64,000 nucleotides of DNA from Aldrovandia affinis. Its lineage: Eukaryota > Chordata > Actinopteri > Notacanthiformes > Halosauridae. The notes beneath the pieces are model-generated. The model did no database searches, had not been told where the DNA came from, and saw only the letters and a program-made list of their open reading frames with translations. The stretch is from NCBI GenBank assembly GCA_029706075.1, contig JAINUG010000114.1, positions 372,001-436,000 on the forward strand, read 5' to 3'. The position numbers and the translations under genes were made by a program. This document shows, in pieces, positions 32,728-46,769 of the stretch. Numbering within the stretch: position 1 is the first letter of the stretch; every line of letters starts with the position of its first letter.

Positions 32728-35700
32728 CTTCCTATAAACGTTTGCAGTTGGTAACAGACACTAATACATTTCTCTATTTTAATAGTAATGGCTATACTGT
32801 GTAGGCTAATTGAAATAACAGGGACATGTAGCCCAGGGAGATATTCAATATGGCACACTGTGGAAGATGAGGGCATGCAAGTGTCTTCTAGTGTCAGGTC
32901 TGAGAGAACTACAGCATTACAACACACCAGTCCAGCGGTAGCGAAATAGGGACAAGCACAGCCTAGCGCGGCGCTGATTTGCACTGCACTCTGCATCCCT
33001 GATGAGTCAAGAGAGGTACTTGACTTTGCAGGGGAAGAGCTGTGAAGCAAAGTCCCCCCTATTCAATGGCTCAGTCCCCATTGAATGTATTTATAGCGAG
33101 CTGTATTCCTCGGTAGTCAAAATGTATTAATGCCACATTCTGTCAGACACTTCCCTGTGGCAGAATCTAGCCAAGCTCTAAACAGTAGCTGCTGCACCAT
33201 CACAAACTATAATATGGCCATACCTGTTCTGTCTGAACATCACCATGAGATTCACACAACATTATTTGGCTTCATTTTAGCTTCACTTTACAGCCCAGGG
33301 TAAAAGGTTTATAATATGGTAAAATGCAATAACATAGCAGTGATAAATTGTGATTAATTTCCCTCATAGTGTTTGGTGCATTGCACAGCAACAAAGAATA
33401 ACTAGCAAGAAAGAGTAACCATTACGCTGAAATTTCATTTTATCAGCGCTGTAGGAAAAGGAAAGTGCTTCTGATGTGTTGGATTATTTTATCACAAATT
33501 AAGCGATCTAATTTTGTTTGAGAATATTTCATAGCTAGATTAAAAGATCACACATATTGGCCGAACAAAATGATTTGACATATTGGAGAGTAGCGCATAA
33601 AGAACAGAAACAACTGTAAGCTGTAATGGCAGGTAATAATAATTCAAGATGCCAAGAGAAAATGCTGGAGTTTGATTGGCTTTCATGCACATAATAAATG
33701 TTGAGGATTGTATTTATATATTTATATAAAGCATACAAGTCAATAGGATATAAGATATGAGTTAATAATGCTGTATATCACAACAACAACATAATGTAAT
33801 CCCCTGTAACATACTGTATGTCCCTGTCCTCAAGATATATCATAATATTTAACCTCAGGACTCAAATGATGTAGCTCTGATGTAGGCCTTGCATGCATGA
33901 ACCCATATTTTTCTGGCTAGGCAGATAGATTACTCTTGAATGCAATGTTGATTTATTTATGAGTTTTATTCTGTGCTTATTCACGAGGGCCTATTTTTAT
34001 CCAGGCGTCTTATGTAGGCCACACACATCTGCAGATTCTAGGTTAGAAATATGAGTCAGTGGAGCAGACTGGTGTGCACTGTGGCATGAACATTCATACA
34101 TTAAACACATCGCTGTAGCACTAATGTCGCAAACTCTAACTTGTGCATATTACTTCACCGATGACTTTATCCTGGGCCTATGTTTGATTTATTTAACATT
34201 TATTCAGCTGTGTATCCACTGACGCAACCCAGTTTATGCACTTTGCTCAAGGGTACAACAGCAATGCTCTGCCTGGGATTTGAACCTGTACCCTTATGGT
34301 TACAAGCCCACATTTCCAAACCATTATGCCCCACACTGTGTACTAGTTTAGGAATACTTTTCTTCTGTTTTAAAGGAAAGGTCAATATGCAAGCTCTGTT
34401 AATGGGAAAGTGCATCAGTGTGGTCTCATCTGGTACATCACACTTACGTGTTAACTGTTCCTTCTGGGAAAAGTCTAAACCCAATAAATTGTTACAAAAT
34501 CTTTTACCAAATTCCACTCAAACAGCCTCTGAAAAGAGGAATTGTTTCCCTGATGTGACATGCACCGTAAACTGCATGCGTCCAATGACGTATAAATTTG
34601 CTTGGGCAAATGGGACCCTTTTTCTCCCAGACACAAAAGTAAAAACGACACTTGAGCACGGACACCGATGAACCAATGGCTGCTCCGTCGGTTTAGCAGA
34701 TTCCTGAGATGCCAGGAAGAGCCGAGCAGAGTGTTTAAGGCCATACATCTGCTCTAAAGTTTTCTCAAACTGAGCTTTTAGTGGAATCTAAAAGCCCCCC
34801 GGTGCTTCTGAAAGAGAAAAGGAAAGACCAAAAGTAAAGACAGAGAGTGGTGTGCATTTCCTTCAGTGACAACCCAATCTTGACAGCGCGGCTAGAGCTA
34901 GGCAGCCAGGGAACCATAGCATGACTGTCTGCTCTCCAAATCCTTTTGGTTTGTGGTGACAGTAAACAGAGCCAGAGAGGATGCTGTTCTTCTGCTGCCA
35001 TGCCAATACTGACAAGAAGGCATTAAGAAAACACATTGTCGCGTCACACAAACAAATGAGTATTGCCATTTCCTTGTCATACTACTTTACAAGGAATATA
35101 TGACTGAAAAGAAAGGAGTAGCATCTTGTGGAAAGTTCAGCTTTTTAGTCATCAAGCCTGGATACATTGAATCGTGCCCTGACACACTTATGGTAGGCAG
35201 ACACAGGGCGGAGCTTTTCCCAGCATTTCTCATCCTTGTCCATAATTGAACGTGTGAAACTCTACCCTACCCACCCAAGCTGATGTAATGACCTGAGCGG
35301 TAGCTTGAGGCTCAGAGGAGTTTTGCCTGACTCTGCATGGAGCGCAGAGAACAGGGGGATTTACGTTTTACCAGGGGGATTTACTTTTGCGACCGCAGTA
35401 CAGGACGTTGTCAATACCCAGAATACAAAGCTGGGGTGCTCTGAAGCTATGCAGAATCACACTATTAGTCAATTCTGCAGGCACCATTATGCATGTGCTT
35501 GGCACTGTGGCAATGGAGGCTGGATGAATAGCTGTTCTTGCTGGGGTTTCATCCACCCCACATTAGTCTGGAGGTGAAAAGGAGCTGGCTGATCCTTGTC
35601 CTATATAATCTCCCAATTAAAGAACCAAACAGCCAAAGATGTGCTAAGCAAAATCTGAATATCCGCAGGAGATCCATTCCTCCCATCTGCAAGCAGACCA

Positions 35701-36971
35701 CATGAGGGATTTCCTCAAAGGATTATTGCTCTGTTTATGGTAGGGCATGGGCTGAATGCCCTCATCTCCTACCTTCAACAAAAAAATGTGTTTCCATTGC
35801 GATGCTGTGGTGGTCTAAAATAAATCATGCCACGACCTGCAATCAAATTGCACATTAAGTGAGTGAGGGCAAGAATCATGTGTCCTAAGTGATGTGCTGG
35901 GAGCATGCACTGAGAACTAGGAAGTAAACACAGTATGCATGTGGAGAGAGGCTTGCAGTGAATGCAGTTGGTCTCACTGTGAGACAGAGCAGTCTTTTCA
36001 GCCTCTTAAAGTGCAGATTTCCCAGCTGATCCTGAGGTTATCTCACTAATGGACACTCGAGCCCTAGGGGAGGACGTGACAAGTGGCCTATAGAAAGTCA
36101 CAAAGCTCTTTTATGCTCCATTATTTCCCCTGTCTCCAGTGCTGGGCCGACTGGGCCGGGTTTTTACGTGGCCCAAATGAAATGGGAGCTAACCAAAGTT
36201 CCACCTCAAGCTGTGAACCGTGTTGGGTTTCATTTTTGCCCTGGCCAGGAACACATCCAGCTCCGCCACCTTTTAATATTTAAATGTACATGACAAAGCA
36301 GCTCTTTTCTCTGTCTGAGAGGATGGAGAGAAGGTGTGTTCTGTGTAACAGAGTGTAGAAGAATAGGTGCGGGGGGGAAGGGAGCGATACCCGGTGGATT
36401 TCTGTACTGATTACTGTAATTGTATGGTGCCTGTTTGAGTTTGCTGTCTGAGATTTTCTGTCTGAGATTTTCTGTCTGAGAGGAGGTCTAAGCAGCCTAT
36501 AGAGCGCCAAAAAGAGACTGGCCCATCAGATTGTCTGCCTCACTTCAACCAGCCTTTGCAAGCACAGACATATATTCATGTATAGCATAAACACACACAT
36601 GCACACCTGCACATGCTCATGTGCACACGTACAAGCACACACAGCAAATGGCAAGACACCTTTACATCACAAATAAAATCCAACCATCCGCAGCCAACAT
36701 TGTGTGGAGTGGGAGCGGCTTTAGGTTGTGGCTTAACTCCCAGCTTTCCCTAAAACCACCAGTACACAGACAGTGCAGCAGGTGGACTGGCCAGTACAAC
36801 AAAGTGGTAAGAATGATTTGCTCTGTACATACGCTGAGTCATACAGGGAATAATGGGTGGACAAGACTTTGAAAACAAATTAATTGTCACCATGTAACCA
36901 TTGTAGCCATGTAGCTCTTGATTGATACTTTCACGCAATATCCTCACACTTATGTGACACTTATGTGACAA
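30479..36971. other. Non-coding region with a (CT)n run and an old SINE
   Basis: It contains (CT)n at 32694-32723 and a degenerate SINE at 34229-34338, listed separately. The 163-codon frame at 34180-34671 begins inside that SINE and shows no domain. No exon with conserved coding was recognised. Confidence 0.35.
34229..34338 (-). mobile_element. Degenerate tRNA-SINE (family B) fragment
   Basis: 'actttgctcaagggtacaac', 'tgcctgggatttgaacctgt', 'ggttacaagccca' and 'aaccattatgcc' follow the order of the head of the family-B SINEs read on the minus strand. The 3' tail is missing. Confidence 0.7.
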
Positions 36972-37190
36972 GGCTGTGTAGTGTAGTTGTTAGAGAGCTG
37001 GGCTTGTAACTCAGAGATTGCAGGTTCAATTCCCAGGTGGTGCATTGCTGTTGTACCTTTGAGCAAGGTACTTGTTTCAGTAAAATATCCAGCTATATAA
37101 ATGGATTGTATGTAAAGAAATGTAAACTGTATACGTTGCTCTGGATAAGAGGGTCGGCTAAATGCCTAAAATGTAAAATGTTAATGTAAT
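36972..37190 (+). mobile_element. tRNA-derived SINE (family B)
   Basis: The head is 'gtagtgtagttgttagagag' and 'aggttcaattcccaggtgg', with both tRNA promoter boxes recognisable. The middle is 'taaaatatccagctatataa' and the end is 'gataagagggtcggctaaat', 'gcctaaaatgtaaaatg'. It is the same family as 18655 (minus) and 62841 (minus). A small deletion is present after 'ggtacttg'. Confidence 0.85.
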
Positions 37191-37340
37191 GCATTTCTGT
37201 AACTTTCAGCATGACAAAAAACCTATAGGCTACCTATTGAAATGATTAGCATTTCTCCTGAGTGAGTGTCAGATTGAATGTAACACTCCACAGTTTCTGG
37301 ATGTATGCATATGTGTCCATGTGCATGTAAATCTGTGTGT

Positions 37341-37503
<163 letters not shown>

Positions 37504-37756
37504 CACACATACACACATATTTTTGTGCATGTTGTACTTGTGGAGTTTGTCACTGCAGGATATCTATGTAAAGCCTGCTAGTCTTGATATAGCATGCTTC
37601 TTTAGAATAATCAGGACAGGGTCCCTGCTTTTCAATATGGGACTGCAGGGGTGATGTGATTAGGGATACAGGCTACTGCTGAATGAGTTAAAAAAAAGCT
37701 AAAAGAAACGTATTACTCCAGCATGGGCTCTAAGATATAAGCTAGAGGGGGTATCC

Positions 37757-37760
<4 letters not shown>

Positions 37761-37801
<41 letters not shown>
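37761..37801. repeat. (GT)n microsatellite
   Basis: About 20 uninterrupted GT units. Confidence 0.95.
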
Positions 37802-37802
<1 letters not shown>

Positions 37803-40800
37803 TGGGGGATGCTGAATACTATACTCTATGTCTATTTGATCCCCATTTCTACAAGTTATCATTATCAATATACTGACAGATAAAAGTAACAAACAATTAA
37901 ATTTATTTTATTCAGTTGATTTACAATTATGTAGGTTTATTTTGATGCAACTGGAAGTTTGCACTGTCTGACCTTTGGTAATGAGTGTCTATTTATAGTC
38001 AAACAAAATCCAGTATTCAATTCCTTCAGTTCTTATTTAATCACCTTTGTGCCATGCAACAAACACGGACCTTTATGAGTACCGTTTATCTTATTCTACA
38101 CTCCCCAGCTGCATAACTGTCTGGCTTTAACGCCTTTACTCTGCATTTATTGGAGCTCTTATAATTATCAGCCTTTTCATCAGGAAGACATAACTATTAA
38201 CCCAGACACCATTAACATTGATTGGTTTCTCACTTCATCAGCTGATATAATGATATCTCTTAGAACCGGAACTGTATGTCAATGTAAAAAGCATGTTGGA
38301 ACGTACAACAGCAGGTGTGGAGACTGCTACTCCCTGTTCCTGTCCTACCGTAGCCAAATAGAAGGACCAGGCCTCACTGGATACAGAACCCTGGAGACTT
38401 GCAGAATACAAACCATACTCATCTATCCTCACTGCCTTCCCTGTTTTTCTCTGGAACATTCCCTACAGAAATCTGAATATGTGGAGCATGCAGTAAAGTA
38501 ATAATAACATACATATGTGCCTGTGCTTTTGGGGTAAAAAACAGTGCTGTAGTTGGCCATATTCAAAGTCGAAAGCAATCAAGCCCTATATGTCAAAAGT
38601 TGTATTTAGTGTATCTACTTTGAAGCTTTAACAAGAGTTAAATGTTCACTCTTGCTACAACCTATCTTTGTGATGCTACATTCTGACAATGGTAAATAAA
38701 ATACAAAAATCGATCGCCTTCCAGCATATGATTGCTGTGCTTTCCCAACAACGCACCCAAAATAAACAGAAATCTTGAAGTCATTTTTTCCAGCACCCAT
38801 ACCTTTTACTGTGCTGCTGAAAGGCCATGCACAAATATATATTTTTGATTGATTAAGTACACAAATAAATAAATACAATAGCGCATACAATAGAGTTCAG
38901 ATCTCCAGAGAGGTTTGATGCAGTCCGTGAGCACAATAGGCTGTTCCCTGCTCATTTGCTGCTTTACACTTTTAACAGCTTTGGCAGCTCCAGGGCAAAT
39001 AGAGAACCGCTAGTGTGTAAACAATAATTTGTCCAAAGACGTGACCCTATTTCACAATGGGCGCAGAGTCAAAGGGCCTCCTTTTATCATGAGTACATTA
39101 GGAAAAGCTTCCTGTTCACATCTGATTCAGTAATATTAGAATGCCTTAATTGCGCAAGGCCTTTGACTTTTATGCAATCAATGCTCTTTTGGAATGACTG
39201 TTTAGACAGGGGTGTCAAACTCATTCCATCGAGGGACAAGTGTGTGCAGGTTTCTGTTGTAACCAATGCATTACACCAGGTGATTTCAATTAGGTTCCCT
39301 CCTTAGTTGAAGAAGTGAGCCAATTAGTGAAATCACCTGGTGTAGTGCATTGGTTGCAACAAAAACCTGCATACACTCGGCCCTCGATGGAATTAGTTTG
39401 ACACCTGTCGTTTAGAGTATCCTAATCTCACAAACTGCAGAAGAGTTTAAGCCACTGCACAATCAGAGATACCTCCATAATTCCAATAAAATGTTTCATA
39501 TAGATCTCTCAGGGCAGATTGATTTACACACACGTGTTCTAGTAGTTGCAATATTGCATAATATCTATTGCCTTTTCTCTCCATATGGATTTTAAAACAC
39601 GTGTACAGTACATGGCCATAAGGTATGCGCCAACTAGAAGAGGACCAGTGTAATGTGAGTGTAATGTCATTGAAATATATTGGTCGGCAATATGCCTAAT
39701 TTGGTCCAGCATGGGCAAGCCACACAATAGTACGCTTTGTATTGGAGGGTTAAGGCTTACTGTAGTTGACCCAGTATTGACATTTGGGGTATATTCAAGG
39801 GAAACATGCATTTCAATGCTTCATCTCAATGATTAAAAAAGTATGGAGGCACTGTTCAGTCACTATAGCGGGATCTGCACAGTCAGTCAATCAGTCAGTC
39901 CGGTTTCCGGTTCTTTGGCTGCACTTGTAGACCAAAAAAAAGAACACTGCTCAGCTGCGTAGATTCCCTGGCACACGAATGTTTTGGCTTCAGACATGAT
40001 GGATTATGTGGAAGTTTAAGCGGAGGATATTCCCTGACTGATACGCTTGAAAACACAAGTCATTGGCCAGCACACTACCCCAGCTGCGCTGTGCATACTG
40101 TGCCGTACATCATATGAAATTAACTGTTCAAAATATTTCACGGAAAAGGATGATCATTTTGATTTAAATTATCATCATTACAGCAGGGTATAAAAACAAA
40201 TATTATATCTGCATTTACTGGATATTTGTTTGGAGTTTTTATTTGGCATACACTCATGCCAAACACTGGAGCAGAAACATTCTAAGTGGAATTTCCCCTT
40301 AAAAAAAAAATTGGAGGTCCACTGAAGGCTATTGTGCTTTATTTCAAAGGAAATACCATAGCAAATGTGCGGCTGTTTTTGAGCTAGCCAGTTCCTATTA
40401 CTATAGGCAGTCAAAGATTTGAATGAATTAATCTCCATGCCTGAGGAGAATATAACATTGGGAAGACAGAGATTACCAATGTATCAGTAATGTACCCATG
40501 GGAAGTATGTTGTTTCTGCACTAGTCCTATTCTTTTTTGCATTATTACATTATGTTCCATGATATTAATTTCTTTTGTAACTGAGTTATGCATACATTCT
40601 ATTGTATATGCCATGTGAAAAGAGAGCACACTTGAAGACATACCCATGCTTAAAATCAAACATCTTTGCAATGTATAAATACTCTGGCAAGCTTTATTGG
40701 CTAACACTGACTCTGGAGTTGTTTGCCCTGCATTATGTATTTATCTATGTATTTTGTTAGCTATATGAATTATTTATACACTGATTAAATACATTTAGCT

Positions 40801-43800
40801 TTACCTTGGAGGATGAGGTAAAAGCATGGTTCATATATAAAGAATAAAGGTACAACTTCAAGTAAAATCCCAAGGCTGTGGTCTGTTTGACCAGCAGAAT
40901 GGGGATTGTCTGACAGAAGAATGCATTTGAAAGAGGGGCTAATGAGCAGAGGTCAGGCTGGTACAGGTTGGTACACATGGCTCTAATGTGCTTTTATGAC
41001 CAGAGCTGTCATCATGGCACACTGGGTCGTGTCCTTCTGCAACACCGCCATTAGCCATGGCATCCGGGTGAAGGTTGGAGCATGTCTCAAAAGGTAACAA
41101 CTCCTAGTGCATCCCAAACACTGGCTGGCTCTGACCAACAGTTTCCGGCCCAGGTCCCAGACTCTGCACTCACAGGCACTTAGAGATCCCTTGCTGTACC
41201 AGAGAGATGGCACGGACGATGGGAGTGAGCAGCCAGGCTTCCTGTTGGCTTCCGCCGGCTTCCAGCTGGCCCTCGCCATGACCTCCGGTTGAAACGTTAT
41301 GGAGAGAAATGACCTCACTCCCCCAGCCCCTCGTCGCCCTGCGTGACCATGGGAAATCAATGGCTGAGATCCGACACCTTCAGAATTCTGGCTCATGGTA
41401 CCTCAGTCCAGAGAACTTAGCGGCAGCTCCTCAGGCCTAGGTCCCCTCATATCTCCAAAGACTGCAGTACAGAGCAGGACACAGCAGTCACATACAGTAC
41501 CACCAGGCCACAGTCTGAGTGTTAGCCTTAGAGCTCAAAATGGTTTTTTCATTCATTGTTTATGCAATCACATCATTGATTTATACTTTATATTCTCCAA
41601 CTCTAGTCAGGACTAGGTGTTGGGTCCTTGGACTCTGGATCTAACAGGTCACATCATTGGGTTCAAATTGACCTTCACAAAATCTAAAAATATAGCAGTC
41701 TACATCAGTCTCAACCAGGTTGGTCTCAACAAGGTTGTTTCTATGGCTATTTTATAGCCATATAAATGGAAAATATCAAATTGAATCTGATTTCACAGCA
41801 TCAATGATAAGAGACTACTTAATATGTTCTTCGATAATGATTTAAAAAAAGCTGATATGATAAAAACATCTAAAACTAGTAGGACTGTGTGATGTAATCA
41901 CCTGTCTCAGGGGATAATCCCCAAAGATTTACAATATGGATGGCATCCCCACCGCTGGGAAAATCTGGACTCAATCCAGCTGAGGCTTATCTCATAATAG
42001 TTTGTATGGATGCCGTGATGCACCATGAGAATGGCAATGTGGTCTCTGCATAGATGGGACCACCTCCACTGTTTTATACTACAGCAAAAAAATTCTTTCT
42101 GTACTACAAAAAAACAAAACAAATAATTACACAGCTTGTGGTAAATTCTATGGACTTTGCAGTGTGTAGGAAAAATAATTGAGTGAATTTTCATCTGGTC
42201 GTATGGCACATTCTCACATTACTGGCGAAATTAGATTTCAGCAGCTAAGGAGCTTATGTCTGACAGTGAGTAAATGATGCAGTACGGTGTGAGGACAGGG
42301 TGAGGGGCGTGATATGGCATGCTGGAATTACTGCCAGTGTCCAGGGTGCTTCTAGGGGAAATTAAAACCCAGGGAAAGAGGGAAGTGGGTCAGAGGTAAG
42401 CGTTGAACGCACAAAGTAGCATTTATATACAGTATTTATTTAATTTCTTAAGTTATTCTTATTCTAGCTTTTTTCTTTCCTCCCAATTTGTCATGCCAAA
42501 TTGCATTTGGAGCCCCAGTAAAGCACTGAGTGTGAAATCCTTAGGCTTCTTCACTTCACCTCAATTATTTACAAGTAAAATACATTTGTGACATGGTTAA
42601 ATGTTTTCAAAAATCTAAATTTCAACCAGCTGCAATTTATGCTTTTGGTAGCAGTAGCTTGAGTTCCATTAGTGCGACATGAGCTGTCTTTTGCCAGAGC
42701 CCATTATTATTTTCAAAATTCCTAATAAAAAGATTTACTTCCATAATTATTTCAGAACAACTTCCCATAATCATACATTCAAGTTTATATAAATACTCAC
42801 TGGACATAGTAAGTGGCAATTGCTTTTACATCGCTGACTGAAAATAAACTTTCATGAGGAAGAGCCAATTGGTTCAGACCCATTCTGCATAGAGCAGTGT
42901 TTATTCAAGGTCTGCTGTAATATCTCTGGTCTGTTTCTGTTTTTATTGCCCTGGTGTTTATCACAGAGCACGAAAGGTCTGTGGTTTCCCATCATTACCA
43001 AAGACTGTTAATTTGAAACTTGACATCATCACAACGTCTTCTAGGTCAGATGGAAAAGCGCCACGACTGAGGCAGTCATAGCTCTAAAAGCAGGGTCTGA
43101 TAAACCTGAGAAGCATGCTGCCAAAAACAATCCCTACTGTTTTCCAGCCAACTAATGCAGAGATTAATCAAAAAGGAGGCAAATATGGGCCAGCAGATGG
43201 ATCTTAAAATCATAACCTTTTCTGGCATCATCATTGAATGAGTCCAATTCCACTCAATGTGAATGAAAGGGGGTCTAATGATAAACATGGACATGTACTT
43301 CTCATCCAGCCACCCAATCAAAACCCTCAGAAACCCTCACATCCTGATCTGGGAAAATCCTATTCTGAAAGGGTAGTGACATTAGAGACAGTGGGCCATG
43401 GTCGGACGGCGATGCCTTGGAGGGGGCCAAGTGTGGGGTCTGTTAAAGTTGTGGAGCAGGGGTGGTCCACATGGTTTTCCTCTGCATGGTTTTCCCTGGC
43501 TCTGGAGCAGGGATTGTGCAGAGAAACAGGCATTCTCACACAGAAACAGATACCAGTGGAATCCTACTAATGGACTTGGGGATACGTTATTCCTCCCACG
43601 AAGAAGACCATCATCACAAAGTGTGGTATTTCTGCATAATTTCACCTCCAACTCTAAATGTTACAATTAACACAAATGCTCATAGAGAAAACACATTTCA
43701 CACAATTGAAGAAAATCACCTAATCTCATCTGCTCTTGATGGTAAATCATCATGAAGACCCACAAGCTACAGCTTGTTATTAACAAAGAGCAATTGTGGC

Positions 43801-46060
43801 ACTACAATCATCTTCTACCTTCATACAGGGGTGCACATAAAGTGTTTAAAAGGCCTCTTATCTTCCAAGATGTCTTTGATAGTGCATGCTGCATAGAGAT
43901 CACTAAATACATTTGAGCATAAACTGTGCCAGGGAGAGAGGAAGAGCCTGAAACGAAATCCTCCCAGTTCTCAGGGAGCAGGATGTGTTTCATTACAGGA
44001 GATATTTTCACAGGGACGCCACTGAGAAAGCCCTTCTGTGCTCTGAGTAAATCTTGACAGATTTAATCGAAAATAGTCTCTTGCAATGTAGGATTAAGGA
44101 TATCTCGAAATAATTTAACTCTACTCGTGCAGTCTCAGAAATCATATAAGAGATACGGCAGAGATTAAGATTGTCATGGTTTAACTGTGATTTTACTCTA
44201 TAAACACACACTGTTGTTACACATCCACATCCCACAATTCATAGGTGCTCACAGCTGGAATTTGAGCATGTAGCCAACACCATGCATCATTAAGGGGGAC
44301 ATGGACAAGTGGAAAAACCGTGGGATGCAAGTGCTGGCCTCCTGAGGAAATCCTGTCTTACGGAGACTTGAGCTGGGGGGTGGGGGCAGCCATGATGGAT
44401 CCTGATATCCGCCCCTTCTTCCTCTCTGCAGATGGTGTAACTCCATGATCACACACTCACCACAACGTCCCGTAATTATGGGCTGTATGGAGTCAAACTG
44501 TAAGACAAAGCACTTCCATGGAATAGCAATCTGGGAGTTAGAGGACTATAAGCAAAAGGTTTGCTCAAGCTGTGTGAGAATGCAAAAAATGGTGTGGTTT
44601 CTCTGAGGCCCACATGCTGAGAGTTTGAAGTAGTTCCACCATGCCCTAAATCTGGCAAACACACCCAAACAAAAGAGTCTTGGCACATCAACCATGTTGC
44701 ATTAAGAAGCCTCTCGCTCATGAAAATCTAAAGCTGGGCCAGTGCATAAGGCTGTATCAACCCTCCCCAACAGTGCTGTGTACTATGTAAATGGGCTCTA
44801 ATTATTCCTCTTTCTTCAGTTCCTCTGAAAGATAGAAGAAACTGACCTCAGGCAAAGTTTAGGAAGACTTAAGAGCATTCTCCACAGAGAATACCTGCTG
44901 GATTGAAAATTCAAGCAAGAGAGCAGAAACAAAGCTGTTACAAAGGAACAGAACTGGAAGGATGTGTGTGTAAGACGGGTGGGGGTGTCCCTCATGCCCT
45001 GCTGTGGACAGGCGTGTAATGCCAGACAGCTTGTTTTCTAAGGGCTGTGAGTCTCACATCACATGCCAGGAGAGTATCACTGGAAGCTGCATTAGCCAAG
45101 CTAATAACCCAAAACTGGATAGCTAAACACACTCATGGCCTGGTGTTTCCCCTTCACTCCCAGACTGAAACTCTGACCTTTCTCCTCCCTTGATTAGGTC
45201 TCCGCCCTATGGCGTGATCGTTAGGGCTTCCTCCCATTGAACGCTTGAACCCCATCCCCACAGGAGCACAAGGCCTGCTCACACGGAAATGGGCCATCCT
45301 TGAAATTCTTCAAGACTTTCGCCTTCCAGCTCTCTCTGTGTTTGTTGTTATAACCTTCGATTTGACCATCAGTCTTCCCCTGTACCAGACTATGTGGATA
45401 TGAGATCCAGAGCCATCTGATGAAACACAGATCATGACATGGTGGAGCAGACATAAACATTGCCATTTGTAGTAGTTTGACCTTGGTCTGGTAATGTAGT
45501 GCATGTATTGACATTGTGACTACACTAGTTATGTCAGGTATGATACTTGTTTTAAAATACAAACCAAATTTTCACCAGAATATTTTTTGCACATAAAATA
45601 CAGAACTTTGAATGTGTTGTCCCATAAAGCAAAATCGAATTCATTGTATGTACAGGAGGATGTTTATATTCACCACTGTGCATGTTTATAAAGCCCTTCC
45701 TGCTTTAGACACCTCCATTACTAATGCGGCAATGTGTCACAGCTACAGCTGGCATATCATTCATGCATGCTGTTGTATGATATTGAGAGAGTGAGACTTC
45801 CATAAATCCAGAGTGACTGAGCCTTCTTCCGAGGGCCAAGCCCTTATACTTTTTAATTTCTCTCTCATTTAGTGAGGTCTGACCTTCCACTAATCACACA
45901 CAGGAACAGGCATGTTGCATGCACACTGATCACTCGTTGCTCTGAACCATGCGTGTAACCATCTGCTGCCTGCTGGAATAACTGACTCCTAAATCTCTCT
46001 TTCCATCTCCATCTCTCTCACATTCAGTCATGGGCACTGATTCCAGATCAGCAGACAGGA
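37802..46060. other. Non-coding region with one MITE
   Basis: Apart from the palindromic element at 39207-39408 I found no repeat ends, conserved protein motifs or convincing splice-flanked exons. Frames such as the 137-codon one at 40983-41396 (minus) show no domain or family resemblance. Confidence 0.35.
39207..39408. mobile_element. Palindromic hAT-type MITE, 202 bp
   Basis: The left end 'caggggtgtcaaactcattc' mirrors the right end '...gaattagtttgacacctgt', and pairing continues almost to the centre (for example 'caggtgatttcaatta' with 'ttagtgaaatcacctg'). Flanks 'tgtttaga' (39199-39206) and 'cgtttaga' (39409-39416) match at seven of eight positions, consistent with an 8-bp hAT duplication. 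No coding capacity. Confidence 0.8.
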
Positions 46061-46065
46061 CCTTC

Positions 46066-46753
46066 TGTCATGTCTCGTGTTCGTGTTCCCTGCAAATAGA
46101 TTATTTGGTTCATTTCATGTTTTCCTGGTTGTCCGGTCCAGGTTTTCACTATCGCTTACCTGTTTCCAGTCTCGTCATTGTATTATCGTTTTCACCTGTC
46201 CCTCATGTGCTTGATCACAGCCAGCTGCATTCATGTTAATTCCTGATTGTTTCTCATTATGTCTGATGTATTTAAGCTGTGCGTTTTCCCATGTTTGTTG
46301 CCAGATTGTCTTGTGCTTTGCTTATGTGTTCACAACTTTCCAGCGATTTCTTTGTTTACCCGCGTTTTGTTTCATCGTGTTTGTGTTCGTGCTCCCGTGT
46401 TCGTCTGTGCCTCAGTCGTATTCCCTATCCACCTGTTCGTGCTCCTTGTGGTTCCAGCCCCGCTCCTCTCTGTGTTCTCCGAACTGGTATCGACCTCTGC
46501 CTGCCCATTGACCACGTCTTGCCTACCTGTGACACAGCTGGACCCTGACACGAACTTTGCCTGTCCCCGACTACTCTCTGGATTTCCCAATTGCCTGGTT
46601 AGCCCCTGCTTGAACTTTGCCTGTCTCTGACTACTCTCTGTACTCCTGTATTGCCTTGATTGCTTCTGTGTGAACATTGCCTGTTGTTTTTGCAATAAAG
46701 AACATTATTGCATTCTTGGGTCCGCGCCTGCTTTTCTGACACCATTCTTGACA
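46066..46753 (+). repeat. 5' LTR of the gypsy element, 688 bp
   Basis: It starts 'tgtcatgtctcgtgttcgtg' and ends 'cattcttgaca'. It differs from the 3' LTR by a 60-bp tandem duplication near 46575-46635 (two copies around 'gaactttgcctgtc...gactactctct') and lacks an 8-bp stretch present in the other. 'gcaataaagaacattattgc' near the end supplies AATAAA. The promoter is probably around the 'tgatgtatttaagctgtg' TATA-like string. Confidence 0.93.
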
Positions 46754-46769
46754 GAACAATCTGGCCACG

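Noticed and set aside
34180..34671. 163-codon plus-strand open frame
   Set aside because: Its first third is a degenerate SINE, and the rest has no recognisable motif or splice support.
36972..37060. tRNA gene candidate
   Set aside because: Promoter boxes resemble a tRNA, but the cloverleaf is not complete and the sequence continues into a SINE body and tail; the same applies to the other SINE heads.
40983..41396. 137-codon minus-strand open frame
   Set aside because: No family resemblance, no conserved motif, and no splice sites or promoter context.
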